Assembly: GCA_964578835.1 (NCBI GenBank) | Contig: CAZOEL010000016.1 | Location: 1 to 64,000, forward strand | Direction: 5' to 3' | From: CAZOEL01 sp964578835 | GTDB taxonomy: Bacteria; Desulfobacterota; Syntrophobacteria; Syntrophobacterales; Syntrophobacteraceae | Length of the DNA stretch: 64,000 nucleotides | Shown: positions 45,473-53,778 of the stretch, in pieces | How positions within the stretch are numbered: position 1 is the stretch's first letter | Layout: the number at the start of each line of letters is the position of its first letter | Translations under genes and position numbers: made by a program | Notes under the pieces: model-generated | What the model saw: only the letters and a program-made list of their open reading frames with translations | The model's database searches: none | What the model was told of the DNA's origin: nothing

Positions 45473-46647
45473 AGCCAAAGGGTCCTGTCAAGCTCGCAAA
45501 AGCGTTGATAATCGGTCCAACCCCGCCTCCTCATCATGGCGTGAGCGTCGCCACACGGGTTCTTCTCGACTCAAGGCTCTCCGAGTTGTTTGATATCATC
45601 CACGTTGATCTTGCCGATCGGCGCGGGATCGCACATGTGGACAATCCCGATTTCCATGATGTGCTGCTTTTTGTGAAGCAGCTTTGCTCTGTCCTTTTGG
45701 CGTTATTCTTCAGGAAGCCGTCTATTGTTTACATTCCTCTGTCGCAGAGGACGGTGGGCTTTATTCGTGACAGCATATTCCTTTGGGCCGCCCACCTTTT
45801 TGGAAGCAAGGTCATTGTCCATCTCCACGGCGCCAATTTCAGGGTATGGTATGAGGGGTTGGATGCTTTGTCGAAAAGATTTGTGGAAGCTTCTCTCAGA
45901 CCAGTGGCGATGGCGATTGTCCTGGGCGAGTGTTTAAAGCCCATCTTCCAGGGTCTTGCGCCTCGTGAGAAGATAACCGTCGTTCCGAACGGATTGGATT
46001 TGCCCGAAACGGGCGCCGGCGCTACAGGCGATTGCGGCGAAAGGAAGGGATGCCGCGTTCTCTATCTTGGCGCATTGTCTTGTCAGAAGGGAGTATTCGT
46101 ACTTCTCGACGCCGCCTTCCACGTTTTGCAGTCGCGCTCCGATGTTCGGTTCATCTTTGCAGGTTCATGGGCGAGCGTCGAGCAACGGGAGAAGGCGACA
46201 TCCTTTGTCTCTGAAAAGGGAATCTCCGGGAGCGTCGAGTTTGTCGGACCCGTGCAGGGCGGCGCCAAAAAGAAGCTTTACGAATCATCGGATCTCTTCG
46301 TCTTTCCAGGGATTCAGCAAGAGGGGCAGCCTCTTGTGGTCATTGAAGCGATGGCCGCTGGGCTTCCCATATTGTTCACCAATAGAGGCTGCCTTCGCGA
46401 AACGGTGCTTCCTTTTGTGAATGGGCTGGAACTGAGGCTTGGGGATGCGGGCGATTTGGCGCAAAAAATCCTTTGGCTGCTTCGGAATCCATTGGAAATG
46501 AAGCGCATGGGAGTAGAAAGTCGAAAACGCTACGAGGATATGTATACTGCTAAACGCTTCACAGAAAAGATGATCGGGGTATTCTCCAGCGTTGTGAGCG
46601 AGAAGCCGGCGAAGGGTGGGCGCCTCTTTTTGCGCCCACCACATTGA
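45469..46647 (+). CDS. GT4-family glycosyltransferase
   Basis: The 392-residue GT-B enzyme opens with I-I-G-P-T-P-P-P-H-H-G-V-S, a pattern common in EPS GT4 proteins. Donor-site motifs are Y-L-G-A-L-S-C-Q-K-G and P-G-I-Q-Q-E-G-Q-P-L-V-V-I-E-A-M-A-A-G-L-P (EX7E-type). H-L-H-G-A-N-F in the N-terminal half resembles the acceptor loop of this group. It is the third GT4 of the cluster. The end of the gene forms a hairpin (46615-46640). Confidence 0.85.
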   Translation: MKPKGPVKLAKALIIGPTPPPHHGVSVATRVLLDSRLSELFDIIHVDLADRRGIAHVDNPDFHDVLLFVKQLCSVLLALFFRKPSIVYIPLSQRTVGFIRDSIFLWAAHLFGSKVIVHLHGANFRVWYEGLDALSKRFVEASLRPVAMAIVLGECLKPIFQGLAPREKITVVPNGLDLPETGAGATGDCGERKGCRVLYLGALSCQKGVFVLLDAAFHVLQSRSDVRFIFAGSWASVEQREKATSFVSEKGISGSVEFVGPVQGGAKKKLYESSDLFVFPGIQQEGQPLVVIEAMAAGLPILFTNRGCLRETVLPFVNGLELRLGDAGDLAQKILWLLRNPLEMKRMGVESRKRYEDMYTAKRFTEKMIGVFSSVVSEKPAKGGRLFLRPPH

Positions 46648-46692
46648 AGCTAACACCCGATCTTTGGTGGGCAGAGAAAAAGACTTCTGCCC
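46615..46692 (+). terminator. Two consecutive hairpins between glycosyltransferase and DUF362 genes
   Basis: GGTGGGCGC (46615-46623) pairs perfectly with GCGCCCACC (46632-46640), overlapping the end of the glycosyltransferase gene. GGGCAGA (46669-46675) pairs with TCTGCCC (46686-46692). No U-tract follows either, so they are more likely RNA-stability or partial-attenuation elements than terminators. Confidence 0.4.
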
Positions 46693-46723
46693 AACCAGAG
46701 TCAGAATGAGAACGGTCTGACCA

Positions 46724-48103
46724 TTGAAAGCCCTCCCTTTGACCTCCGAATCCAATCAGCGCAGCAGAGTCATAGTCAGAAGAGCGCCTCGTTATGACGA
46801 GGATCTCCTTTATGAATTGCTTCCGTCCCCTCTGTTCGAAGAGGTTCGGCCGGGCGGGACGATTGTCCTCAAGCCCAACTGGGTTATGGAGTCTCATGGG
46901 CGCCGAAAGGATGACTGGGAGTATGTCATAACGCATCCCGCGTTGATAACGGCGGTCATGAGAAAAGTCCTCGGTCGTCTTTGCGGATGCGGCAAGATCA
47001 TCATTATGGATGGGCCGCAAACGGACGCCTCTTTCAGGTCGATTCTGGCCAAATGCCCCGTGGAGCGATGGCGCAAAATGGCGGAGGCTTCGGGCGTTTC
47101 GTTCGACATCATCGATCTTCGGGATCATGAATGGATTACCCGAAATGGAATCGTGGTCGAGAGGATTCCCCTTGCGGGCGATCCGCTTGGAAAAACTTTG
47201 GTGAATCTCAAAGGGGAATGGAGCGAATTCCATGGTCATACAAAGTCTCAGCGTGGCTACTATGGCGCTGACTACGACCGTGCGGAAACGAATCGAGCCC
47301 ACAACGGCCATGACAACTTCTACAGTGTCTCGGCGACGGCGCTCGCTGCGGACGTTTTCATCAATCTCGCAAAGCTCAAAACCCACAGGAAAGCCGGCAT
47401 TACAGCTTGCCTGAAAAATCTTGTCGGAGTGAACACTTATAAGAATTACCTGCCGCATCATTCCGAAGGTCCCCCTTCGGAGGGAGGAGACCAGTTTCCC
47501 GACGATCGTCGCCTGCATCGCGCCGAGGGGGCTTTCGTTGGCTTTCTCAAGGAAAAGGTTTTCTCTTCGCCCTTTCTCGCAAGGATTGTCAGTCCACTCA
47601 ACGGCTTTGGGCAGATGATTTTTGGACGCAGCAGTCAAGTGATCCGAAGCGGCAACTGGTATGGGAACGATACGATCTGGCGTACGATCCTCGATTTGAA
47701 CAAGGTTGTTTTCTACTGCGGCCCGGACGGAGCGTTAAGGCCTGGAGAGATGGCTCGGGCAAAGAAGCATATCGGCATCGTGGATGCGGTTCTTGCGGGT
47801 GAAGGAAACGGGCCTTTGGCGCCGGAGCCCGTTTCGATGGGCTATGTTTTCTGCGGAACAAACCCCGTGGCCATCGACGCCGCCTGCGCCGCCTTGATGG
47901 GGTTCGATCCCGAGAAGATTCCAGTTATAGCGAGAGCTTTCCATATCAAGAACTTTCCGCTCTGCGATTTTAGCCTCGGCGATGTGCGAGTGGATATCAG
48001 TGGCCTGGAGCTCGATCTGGATTCTCTCCCCCCGTCAACCATTGTGCCGTTTGCTCCCCATTTCGGATGGAAAGGGCGCATCGAGAGGACGAATCGAATA
48101 TGA
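46724..48103 (+). CDS. DUF362-domain protein
   Basis: The 459-residue product matches the DUF362 family: G-T-I-V-L-K-P-N-W-V near the start, V-F-I-N-L-A-K-L-K-T-H-R-K-A-G-I-T-A-C-L-K-N-L-V-G in the middle, and N-P-V-A-I-D-A-A-C-A-A-L near the end. DUF362 proteins are often ferredoxin-linked but of unknown reaction; no CxxCxxC cluster is visible here. The only start giving the conserved N-terminus is TTG 46724, since a stop lies 6 nt upstream in frame and the next ATG falls after the first motif. It is coupled by overlap to the CapK-like gene. Confidence 0.8.
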   Translation: MKALPLTSESNQRSRVIVRRAPRYDEDLLYELLPSPLFEEVRPGGTIVLKPNWVMESHGRRKDDWEYVITHPALITAVMRKVLGRLCGCGKIIIMDGPQTDASFRSILAKCPVERWRKMAEASGVSFDIIDLRDHEWITRNGIVVERIPLAGDPLGKTLVNLKGEWSEFHGHTKSQRGYYGADYDRAETNRAHNGHDNFYSVSATALAADVFINLAKLKTHRKAGITACLKNLVGVNTYKNYLPHHSEGPPSEGGDQFPDDRRLHRAEGAFVGFLKEKVFSSPFLARIVSPLNGFGQMIFGRSSQVIRSGNWYGNDTIWRTILDLNKVVFYCGPDGALRPGEMARAKKHIGIVDAVLAGEGNGPLAPEPVSMGYVFCGTNPVAIDAACAALMGFDPEKIPVIARAFHIKNFPLCDFSLGDVRVDISGLELDLDSLPPSTIVPFAPHFGWKGRIERTNRI

Positions 48104-49599
48104 TGATGGAAGCGGCTGAATCGGTTGAAGCGATTCAAAACGATGGGTCATCGTCGCAAGGAGATGATTGGCTGATGCTTTCAGCTCTGAGAAGAAAAGC
48201 TTTCAACCTGTACAACCACGCCCCTTTGCCCGTCAAGAGCGCTATGTCCTTTGTTTGCAGGGCCTTTCCGAGGTCTTTTCTCTATGGCGGGCTTTTCAGG
48301 TCGACATTGAAGACGATCAAAGAAACCGAGTATCAGAGTCATTCTGATTTGCAGGCTTTCCGCAATGCTCAGCTCTCGGAGATTCTCCTTCACGCCCATC
48401 GCTCGGTCCCTTTCTACGGGGACGATATGCGCTCGAAGGGAATCACCGAAGAGATGATCCTTCTGGCGCCGGAAGAAGCCTTGAAAGCGATGGGGTTTAT
48501 CGAGAAATCCACGATCATGGAAAAGCCCGACCGCTTCATGTCGGGCTCGAGGCTTGTCCCTAAAGACTATTGCTCAACAGGCGGGACATATGGCGAGCCC
48601 CTTTACTTCTATATCGACTCGACCCGCAGCTCCAAGGAATGGGCGTTTTTCGCCGACATGTGGGGGAGGGTGGGATACAATCTCAACTCCAAGCGGGCCA
48701 CTTTCAGAGGATCGCGCATCCGGGGAGGGCTTTGGGAAGATGACCTGTTGACGGGTGAGCGCAAGTTTTCGAGCTTCGAGCTAACCGATCAATATCTGGA
48801 GGCCATTTGGCCCGCGCTTCTCAAGCTCGAGCCCGATTTCATCTATGCGTATCCTTCTACTGCCCTCACTCTGTGCCAGTTTGTGGAAAGCTCGGGAAAA
48901 CGATTCCCTGGTTCTCTGAAAGCCATGCTTGTCGGATCGGAAAACATCTACGACGGCCAGAGGGAATACATGGAGCAGGTGAGCGGGAGGAGGGCCTTTT
49001 CATGGTATGGTCATTCCGAAAAGCTCGTCCTGGCGGGTGAATGCGAGAAGTCTACGGCCCTCCATGCGTACCCGCAATATGGTTATGTCGAGTTTATGAA
49101 CGAAAAGGATGAGCCCGCCCGACCCGGTGAATTCGCGGAGATAGTTGGAACCGGCTTTTTCAATACGGCGATGCCCTTCATCCGATACCGGACGGGCGAC
49201 TTCTGCACCTACCTGGGAGAATACTGCCCGGAGTGCGGGAGACGCTATCCCGTCTTTGAAAACGTGCGCGGAAGGTGGACTCAGGAGGTGCTCTACGGCG
49301 CCAAAGGTAATCAGATCTGCATGAGCGCCGTCAATGCGCACTCCAACAACTTCACGCGTGTCTTTCGCTACCAGTTTTATCAGGATGAACCCGGCAAAGC
49401 GATCCTCAGGATCGTCCCCCGAGAAGGCTTCTCAGATGCGGATAAAGCCGCCGTAGAGTGGGAATTCAACAGCAAGTTCGGCCCCAACCTGCGGGTTGTC
49501 GCCGAGTTGGTGAAGTCGATCCCGCTGACGTCGAGAGGAAAGTTTAGATTCGTCGACCAACGGATAGAGAAAAAGACGCCAAATTCAGATTATCAATAG
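48100..49599 (+). CDS. CapK/phenylacetate-CoA-ligase-like adenylate-forming enzyme
   Basis: The protein of about 499 residues belongs to the PaaK/CapK branch of adenylate-forming enzymes. The P-loop-like motif is C-S-T-G-G-T-Y-G-E-P; later motifs are V-G-S-E-N-I-Y and S-W-Y-G-H-S-E-K. CapK-type members in capsule loci probably activate a carboxylate for sugar or lipid modification. I start at ATG 48100, which overlaps the previous stop and follows GAGAGGA. ATG 48175, preceded by AAGGAG, is the alternative and would remove a poorly conserved lead. A C-x2-C pair (Y-C-P-E-C-G-R-R-Y) is present. Confidence 0.8.
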   Translation: MMMEAAESVEAIQNDGSSSQGDDWLMLSALRRKAFNLYNHAPLPVKSAMSFVCRAFPRSFLYGGLFRSTLKTIKETEYQSHSDLQAFRNAQLSEILLHAHRSVPFYGDDMRSKGITEEMILLAPEEALKAMGFIEKSTIMEKPDRFMSGSRLVPKDYCSTGGTYGEPLYFYIDSTRSSKEWAFFADMWGRVGYNLNSKRATFRGSRIRGGLWEDDLLTGERKFSSFELTDQYLEAIWPALLKLEPDFIYAYPSTALTLCQFVESSGKRFPGSLKAMLVGSENIYDGQREYMEQVSGRRAFSWYGHSEKLVLAGECEKSTALHAYPQYGYVEFMNEKDEPARPGEFAEIVGTGFFNTAMPFIRYRTGDFCTYLGEYCPECGRRYPVFENVRGRWTQEVLYGAKGNQICMSAVNAHSNNFTRVFRYQFYQDEPGKAILRIVPREGFSDADKAAVEWEFNSKFGPNLRVVAELVKSIPLTSRGKFRFVDQRIEKKTPNSDYQ

Positions 49600-49666
49600 C
49601 CGATGAGCGCTCCCGCCAATTAAGCGCCCGGCGTTCCCCGCGCCGTCGCCGAAACCCTTTGTTTCC

Positions 49667-49686
49667 TTGTCAACAAAACGTGACAA
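49667..49686. promoter_or_regulatory. Inverted repeat TTGTCA-N8-TGACAA upstream of oxidoreductase-exosortase genes
   Basis: TTGTCA (49667-49672) and TGACAA (49681-49686) make a 6-bp palindrome. A CGTGACA within it equals the first half-site at 2382, but no properly spaced second half-site or -10 follows. TAGAAT (49728-49733) is a possible -10. The 49600-49980 gap otherwise holds nothing I can support. Confidence 0.3.
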
Positions 49687-49980
49687 GATTGTCGCCTTCC
49701 TGGAACCACCGCCGCTTTTTCCTACGTTAGAATAGCTCCAATGTTCGAGACGCTGAGTAGACGTCTCCTCCTTCGGGATCACAAGGAATTTGTAACCGAG
49801 TGGGCGGAGCTTTATGGGCGCATCGGTAAAAGGGGGCAAAGCGGCGTTTATTGCAAGACGAAAGGCGGCCCATCTTGGATTATTACAGAAGGTCCAAATT
49901 TCAACCGTTCACAATATTCAACGGAAAAGCGCTGTCGCTTTCCTTCAACATCCAACCCTCGAAACAGAGCCTGACGCATT

Positions 49981-52143
49981 ATGGAGCAGTTGACGCAAAA
50001 GCTTAAAAACGGCGCGATGCGCATTCTGGAGGTTCCCATTCCTGCTTTGAAGCCAGGCGCAATCCTGGTGCGCAACCACTTTTCCCTCATAAGCGCCGGC
50101 ACGGATGCAAGCACTGTCAAGGCTGCGCGAAAAGGATACCTTGGAAAGGCCATGGAGCGGCCCCAGCAGTTCAAACAGGTGCTGGAAACGGTTAGATCGC
50201 AGGGGCTGACCCAGGCTTATCGGGCTGTGATGAAGAAGCTCGACGCCTATTCGTCCCTCGGATATTCGTGCGCTGGAGAAGTGATCGAATGCGCCGAGGA
50301 CGCGGTCGGGTTCCGCGAAGGAGACCTGGTGGCGTGCGGCGGGCTGTCCGCTTGCCATGCCGAAGTGATTTGCGCGCCGGTGAACCTGTGCGTGAAATTG
50401 AGCCGTGACGCCGATCTCAAGCAGGCCGCCTACAATTCCCTGGGGGCTATTGCCCTGCAAGGCGTGCGACAGGCGGGCGTCCAGCTGGGAGAAACCTGCG
50501 CCGTCATCGGGCTCGGGCTTCTCGGGCAGTTGACCGCCTTCCTTTTGAAAGCTTCGGGATCTCGCGTTATCGGGGTGGACATAGATCCCGCCATGGTGGA
50601 GGCTGCCGATAAGGTCTTCGACTTTGCTGCTTTGCGGGACAATCCCGGACTCGAGGAAAAGATTTTCCAATTCACCGGTGGTCTGGGCTGTGACGCTGTC
50701 ATTATCGCCGCCGCTTCCCAGTCTCTCGATCCCATCAATTTTGCCGGCGCCATAGCGCGAAAAAGAGGCGTCATCGTCATCGTCGGCGCTGTGCCCACCG
50801 GTTTCGACAGAGAACCTCACTTCTACAAAAAAGAGCTCCAGGTGAGGATGTCGTGCTCTTATGGGCCCGGTCGCTACGATCACATATACGAAGAGAAAGG
50901 CGTAGACTACCCGGCGTCCTACGTGCGCTGGACGGAAAACCGGAATATGATGGCTTTCCAGAATCTCTTGCAGGAAGGCCGGATGGATATAAGCAGCCTC
51001 ACAACCCACACCTTTCCGCTTCCGGAGGCGCCTTCCGCCTATGAAATGCTCCTTGAAAAGAAGGAGCCATACCTTGGGATTCTTATCCGGTATGATGCGG
51101 CAAAGCCAGCCGAGCACAAGAGCCGGAGAGTGCGCGTAGCCGGCGAAATCTCTACGATCGATGCGTCCCGAGTCGGCATTGGCTTCCTAGGCGCGGGATC
51201 GTACGCTCAAAGTCATCTGCTGCCGAATCTTCAAAAAGATGAGAGAGTGGCTCTGAGAGGGGTGATGACCACAAACGGGGCAAATGCGCGCTCTGTCGCA
51301 GAGCGCTTCGGTTTTGCCTATTGTGCGACCGATCCCGCCGACATCTTGGGAGATTCGGACATAGGAGCCGTCTTCATCGCTTCCCGTCACGATTCCCATG
51401 CGGAATATGTGAAAGCCTGCCTGGACGCGGGGAAGCATGTCTTTGTAGAAAAGCCGCTCTGTCTGACCGAAGAGGAGCTTGACGGCATCCGGGAGCTGTA
51501 CATGAACAGGCTTTCCGAGGAAGGGCCTTCGCCGGCTCTCATGGTTGGGTACAACAGGCGCTTTTCTCCCTTTGCCGAGATGATGCGCAAGAAAATCGGA
51601 CCCGGCCCGATGTCGATGCTCTACCGGATCAATGCCGGACGAATCGGCGCGGATTCCTGGATTCAGGACCCGCAATGGGGCGGGGGGCGAATCGTGGGAG
51701 AAGTCTGCCATTTCGTCGACTTGCTGACGTTCATCAGCGGGTCGCTGCCCGAGACGGTCTACGCCGCCGCCATGAGCAGCCCCGAAGGACTCAACGATAC
51801 GCTCAATATTTCGCTCTCCTATCAAGACGGCTCCATCGGGAGCATATGCTACTACGCCAACGGAGACAAAGCCCTTCCCAAAGAGAGACTCGAAGTCTTT
51901 GCGGCGGGCTGTGCGGCTGTCGTGGAAGACTTCAAAAAGCTCTCGTTTTATGCGGGCGGAAAGAAGAAGACCGTGGATCTCATGAATCAGGACAAGGGCC
52001 AGAAGAGCGAGGTCAAGCTCTTCATAGATATGATTGCGGGCGACAGAAGCGATATCATTTCCTTCGATGAGATTTACAGCGCCACTCTCACGACTCTCAG
52101 GGTATTGAATTCACTTCGGCTGAGAGCGGCAGTGAACCTCTGA
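49981..52143 (+). CDS. Bi-domain oxidoreductase: MDR dehydrogenase fused to Gfo/Idh/MocA
   Basis: The 720-residue protein has two dehydrogenase parts. Residues about 1-375 are a zinc-type medium-chain dehydrogenase (L-I-S-A-G-T-D early; A-V-I-G-L-G-L-L-G-Q as the Rossmann turn). From about 395, a Gfo/Idh/MocA oxidoreductase begins with V-G-I-G-F-L-G-A-G-S-Y-A-Q and has the family's E-K-P-L-C-L motif. Proteins of this build are common in polysaccharide loci and are thought to oxidise or epimerise sugar derivatives. No reaction can be assigned. The promoter is probably in the preceding 380-bp gap. Confidence 0.85.
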   Translation: MEQLTQKLKNGAMRILEVPIPALKPGAILVRNHFSLISAGTDASTVKAARKGYLGKAMERPQQFKQVLETVRSQGLTQAYRAVMKKLDAYSSLGYSCAGEVIECAEDAVGFREGDLVACGGLSACHAEVICAPVNLCVKLSRDADLKQAAYNSLGAIALQGVRQAGVQLGETCAVIGLGLLGQLTAFLLKASGSRVIGVDIDPAMVEAADKVFDFAALRDNPGLEEKIFQFTGGLGCDAVIIAAASQSLDPINFAGAIARKRGVIVIVGAVPTGFDREPHFYKKELQVRMSCSYGPGRYDHIYEEKGVDYPASYVRWTENRNMMAFQNLLQEGRMDISSLTTHTFPLPEAPSAYEMLLEKKEPYLGILIRYDAAKPAEHKSRRVRVAGEISTIDASRVGIGFLGAGSYAQSHLLPNLQKDERVALRGVMTTNGANARSVAERFGFAYCATDPADILGDSDIGAVFIASRHDSHAEYVKACLDAGKHVFVEKPLCLTEEELDGIRELYMNRLSEEGPSPALMVGYNRRFSPFAEMMRKKIGPGPMSMLYRINAGRIGADSWIQDPQWGGGRIVGEVCHFVDLLTFISGSLPETVYAAAMSSPEGLNDTLNISLSYQDGSIGSICYYANGDKALPKERLEVFAAGCAAVVEDFKKLSFYAGGKKKTVDLMNQDKGQKSEVKLFIDMIAGDRSDIISFDEIYSATLTTLRVLNSLRLRAAVNL

Positions 52144-52158
52144 AAGGCTTGTGCACCT

Positions 52159-53778
52159 ATGCGCTCCTCAACCAGCAAAACCATGTCGCAGACGGATGTG
52201 CGCCCGATGGCGTCCTCCTTTCCCAGGGCTCTCGCAGTCAGCCTTTCTTTATATGCGGTTTTTTCCGTTGCGATTTATTACAACGCGCTGAAGTGGCTGA
52301 TCGAATTCGACTGGCCAAGGCCTGACTATTCGCATTGCTATCTTGTTCCGCTTGCCTCTCTCTACCTGATTTGGGAGAAGAAGGCGGAGCTCCTCGCCAC
52401 TCCCTCCAGGCCCACCTGGGCGGGGCTCGTTCCGGTCGGCTTCGCGATCGTGAGCTATTGGCTCGGGGAGCTCGCGGGAGAGTTTTTTGCGATGTACCTT
52501 TCTTTGTGGCTTCTCATCGTAGGGCTCTGCTGGATTCATCTGGGATGGAAAAAGCTTCGCATCATCGGCTTCCAGCTGATGCTTCTGATCGCGATGTTTC
52601 CTCTGCCCCATTTCGTGAATAACAAGATCACCTTGCAGCTGAAGCTCATCTCCTCGCAAGTTGGCGTATTTCTTCTCCAACTCTGGGGCATGACGGCCTA
52701 CCGGGAGGGAAACGTCATCGACATCGGCTTCACTCAACTCCAGGTGGTCGATGCCTGCAGCGGCCTGCGCTACCTCTTTCCCCTCATGGTGCTTGGACTC
52801 ATCCTCGCCTATTGGCTCAAAGACGCCTTATGGAAGCGCGCTGCGCTCTTTCTCACAACCGTGCCGGTGGCGGTCCTCGTCAATGCGGTTCGGATCGCGG
52901 CTACCGGGATTCTCTACCCCATCTGGGGAGCGGAAGTCGCCGAAGGGTTCTTCCATGACTTCTCCGGCTGGCTGATTTTCATGCTCACTCTCATGGCGCT
53001 CTGGCTGGAGATGCTCGTGCTGAAGAGGCTGCCTCCAAGAGCAGCGCGGGCTTCGGCCGCATCCTCGCTCCAGAGCCCTGAAGAGTCGAGCGAAGGCGTC
53101 GATGCTTCCCCGGAGCGCGCAAAAACCTACAAATGGATGCTTCATCCCGCCTCATGCGCAGCCATTGTGTTGCTGGGGGCTACGCTCGCTTTCTCTCAGG
53201 GAATCGATTTTCATGAGAAGACGCCGGTTGCAAAGCCCTTGAGCCGGTTTCCTCTGCAGGTTGGGGAGTGGTCGGGCGCGCCACGCCAAATGGAGCTTGA
53301 AATCATTAAAGAGCTGGATCTCAGCGATTATCTCCTCATCGACTACTCCAATGCCGGCGCAAAGACGGTGAATTTTTACACCGCCTATTATGAAAGTCAG
53401 CGCAAAGGCGAGTCCATCCATTCCCCCTCCACCTGTCTGCCCGGAAGCGGCTGGAACTTCAACGAATCCGGGTATGTCGACGTGCCCCTTTCCGGTTCCG
53501 AATCGATCCGGGTCAACCGGGCCTTCATGCAGAAGGATCGCGAAAAGAATCTCGTCTATTACTGGTTCCCCGCGCGCGGCCGCATCCTGACGGATGTCTA
53601 CCAGATGAAGCTCTATACTTTCTGGGACGCCCTGACAAGGCAGCGCACCGATGGCGCTCTGGTGCGCATGCTGACGCCCGTCTATGATGGGGAGGAGCCT
53701 CAGCAGGCGGATGCAAGGCTCCAATCCTTCGCGCAGAAAGCCATCCCGGCGCTGAGTGAATATTTGCCGGGCAAATGA
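52159..53778 (+). CDS. xrtD: Exosortase XrtD-type, fused to EpsI domain
   Basis: The 539-residue inner-membrane protein combines an exosortase with a C-terminal EpsI domain. The exosortase part has about eight helices and the three conserved residues: C200 in D-A-C-S-G-L-R, R245 in N-A-V-R-I and H266 in F-F-H-D-F-S-G-W. The EpsI part (about 335-530) includes H-S-P-S-T-C426-L-P-G-S-G-W. This fusion is typical of XrtD, which processes VPLPA-CTERM tails, and two such tails are encoded in the window (10317-11099; 36002-36583, divergent). It overlaps the WecA-like gene by ATGA. Exosortases cleave the tail and are believed to pass the protein to an EPS-linked acceptor. Confidence 0.85.
   Translation: MRSSTSKTMSQTDVRPMASSFPRALAVSLSLYAVFSVAIYYNALKWLIEFDWPRPDYSHCYLVPLASLYLIWEKKAELLATPSRPTWAGLVPVGFAIVSYWLGELAGEFFAMYLSLWLLIVGLCWIHLGWKKLRIIGFQLMLLIAMFPLPHFVNNKITLQLKLISSQVGVFLLQLWGMTAYREGNVIDIGFTQLQVVDACSGLRYLFPLMVLGLILAYWLKDALWKRAALFLTTVPVAVLVNAVRIAATGILYPIWGAEVAEGFFHDFSGWLIFMLTLMALWLEMLVLKRLPPRAARASAASSLQSPEESSEGVDASPERAKTYKWMLHPASCAAIVLLGATLAFSQGIDFHEKTPVAKPLSRFPLQVGEWSGAPRQMELEIIKELDLSDYLLIDYSNAGAKTVNFYTAYYESQRKGESIHSPSTCLPGSGWNFNESGYVDVPLSGSESIRVNRAFMQKDREKNLVYYWFPARGRILTDVYQMKLYTFWDALTRQRTDGALVRMLTPVYDGEEPQQADARLQSFAQKAIPALSEYLPGK

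Noticed and set aside
46559..47638. 359-codon open frame on the minus strand
   Set aside because: It is antisense to the DUF362 and glycosyltransferase genes, both of which have clear motifs on the plus strand.
49741..49974. 77-codon open frame before the bi-domain oxidoreductase
   Set aside because: No ribosome site and no recognisable protein features; more likely part of an untranslated leader.
49945..51117. 390-codon open frame on the minus strand
   Set aside because: It is antisense to the bi-domain oxidoreductase with no recognisable family or ribosome site.
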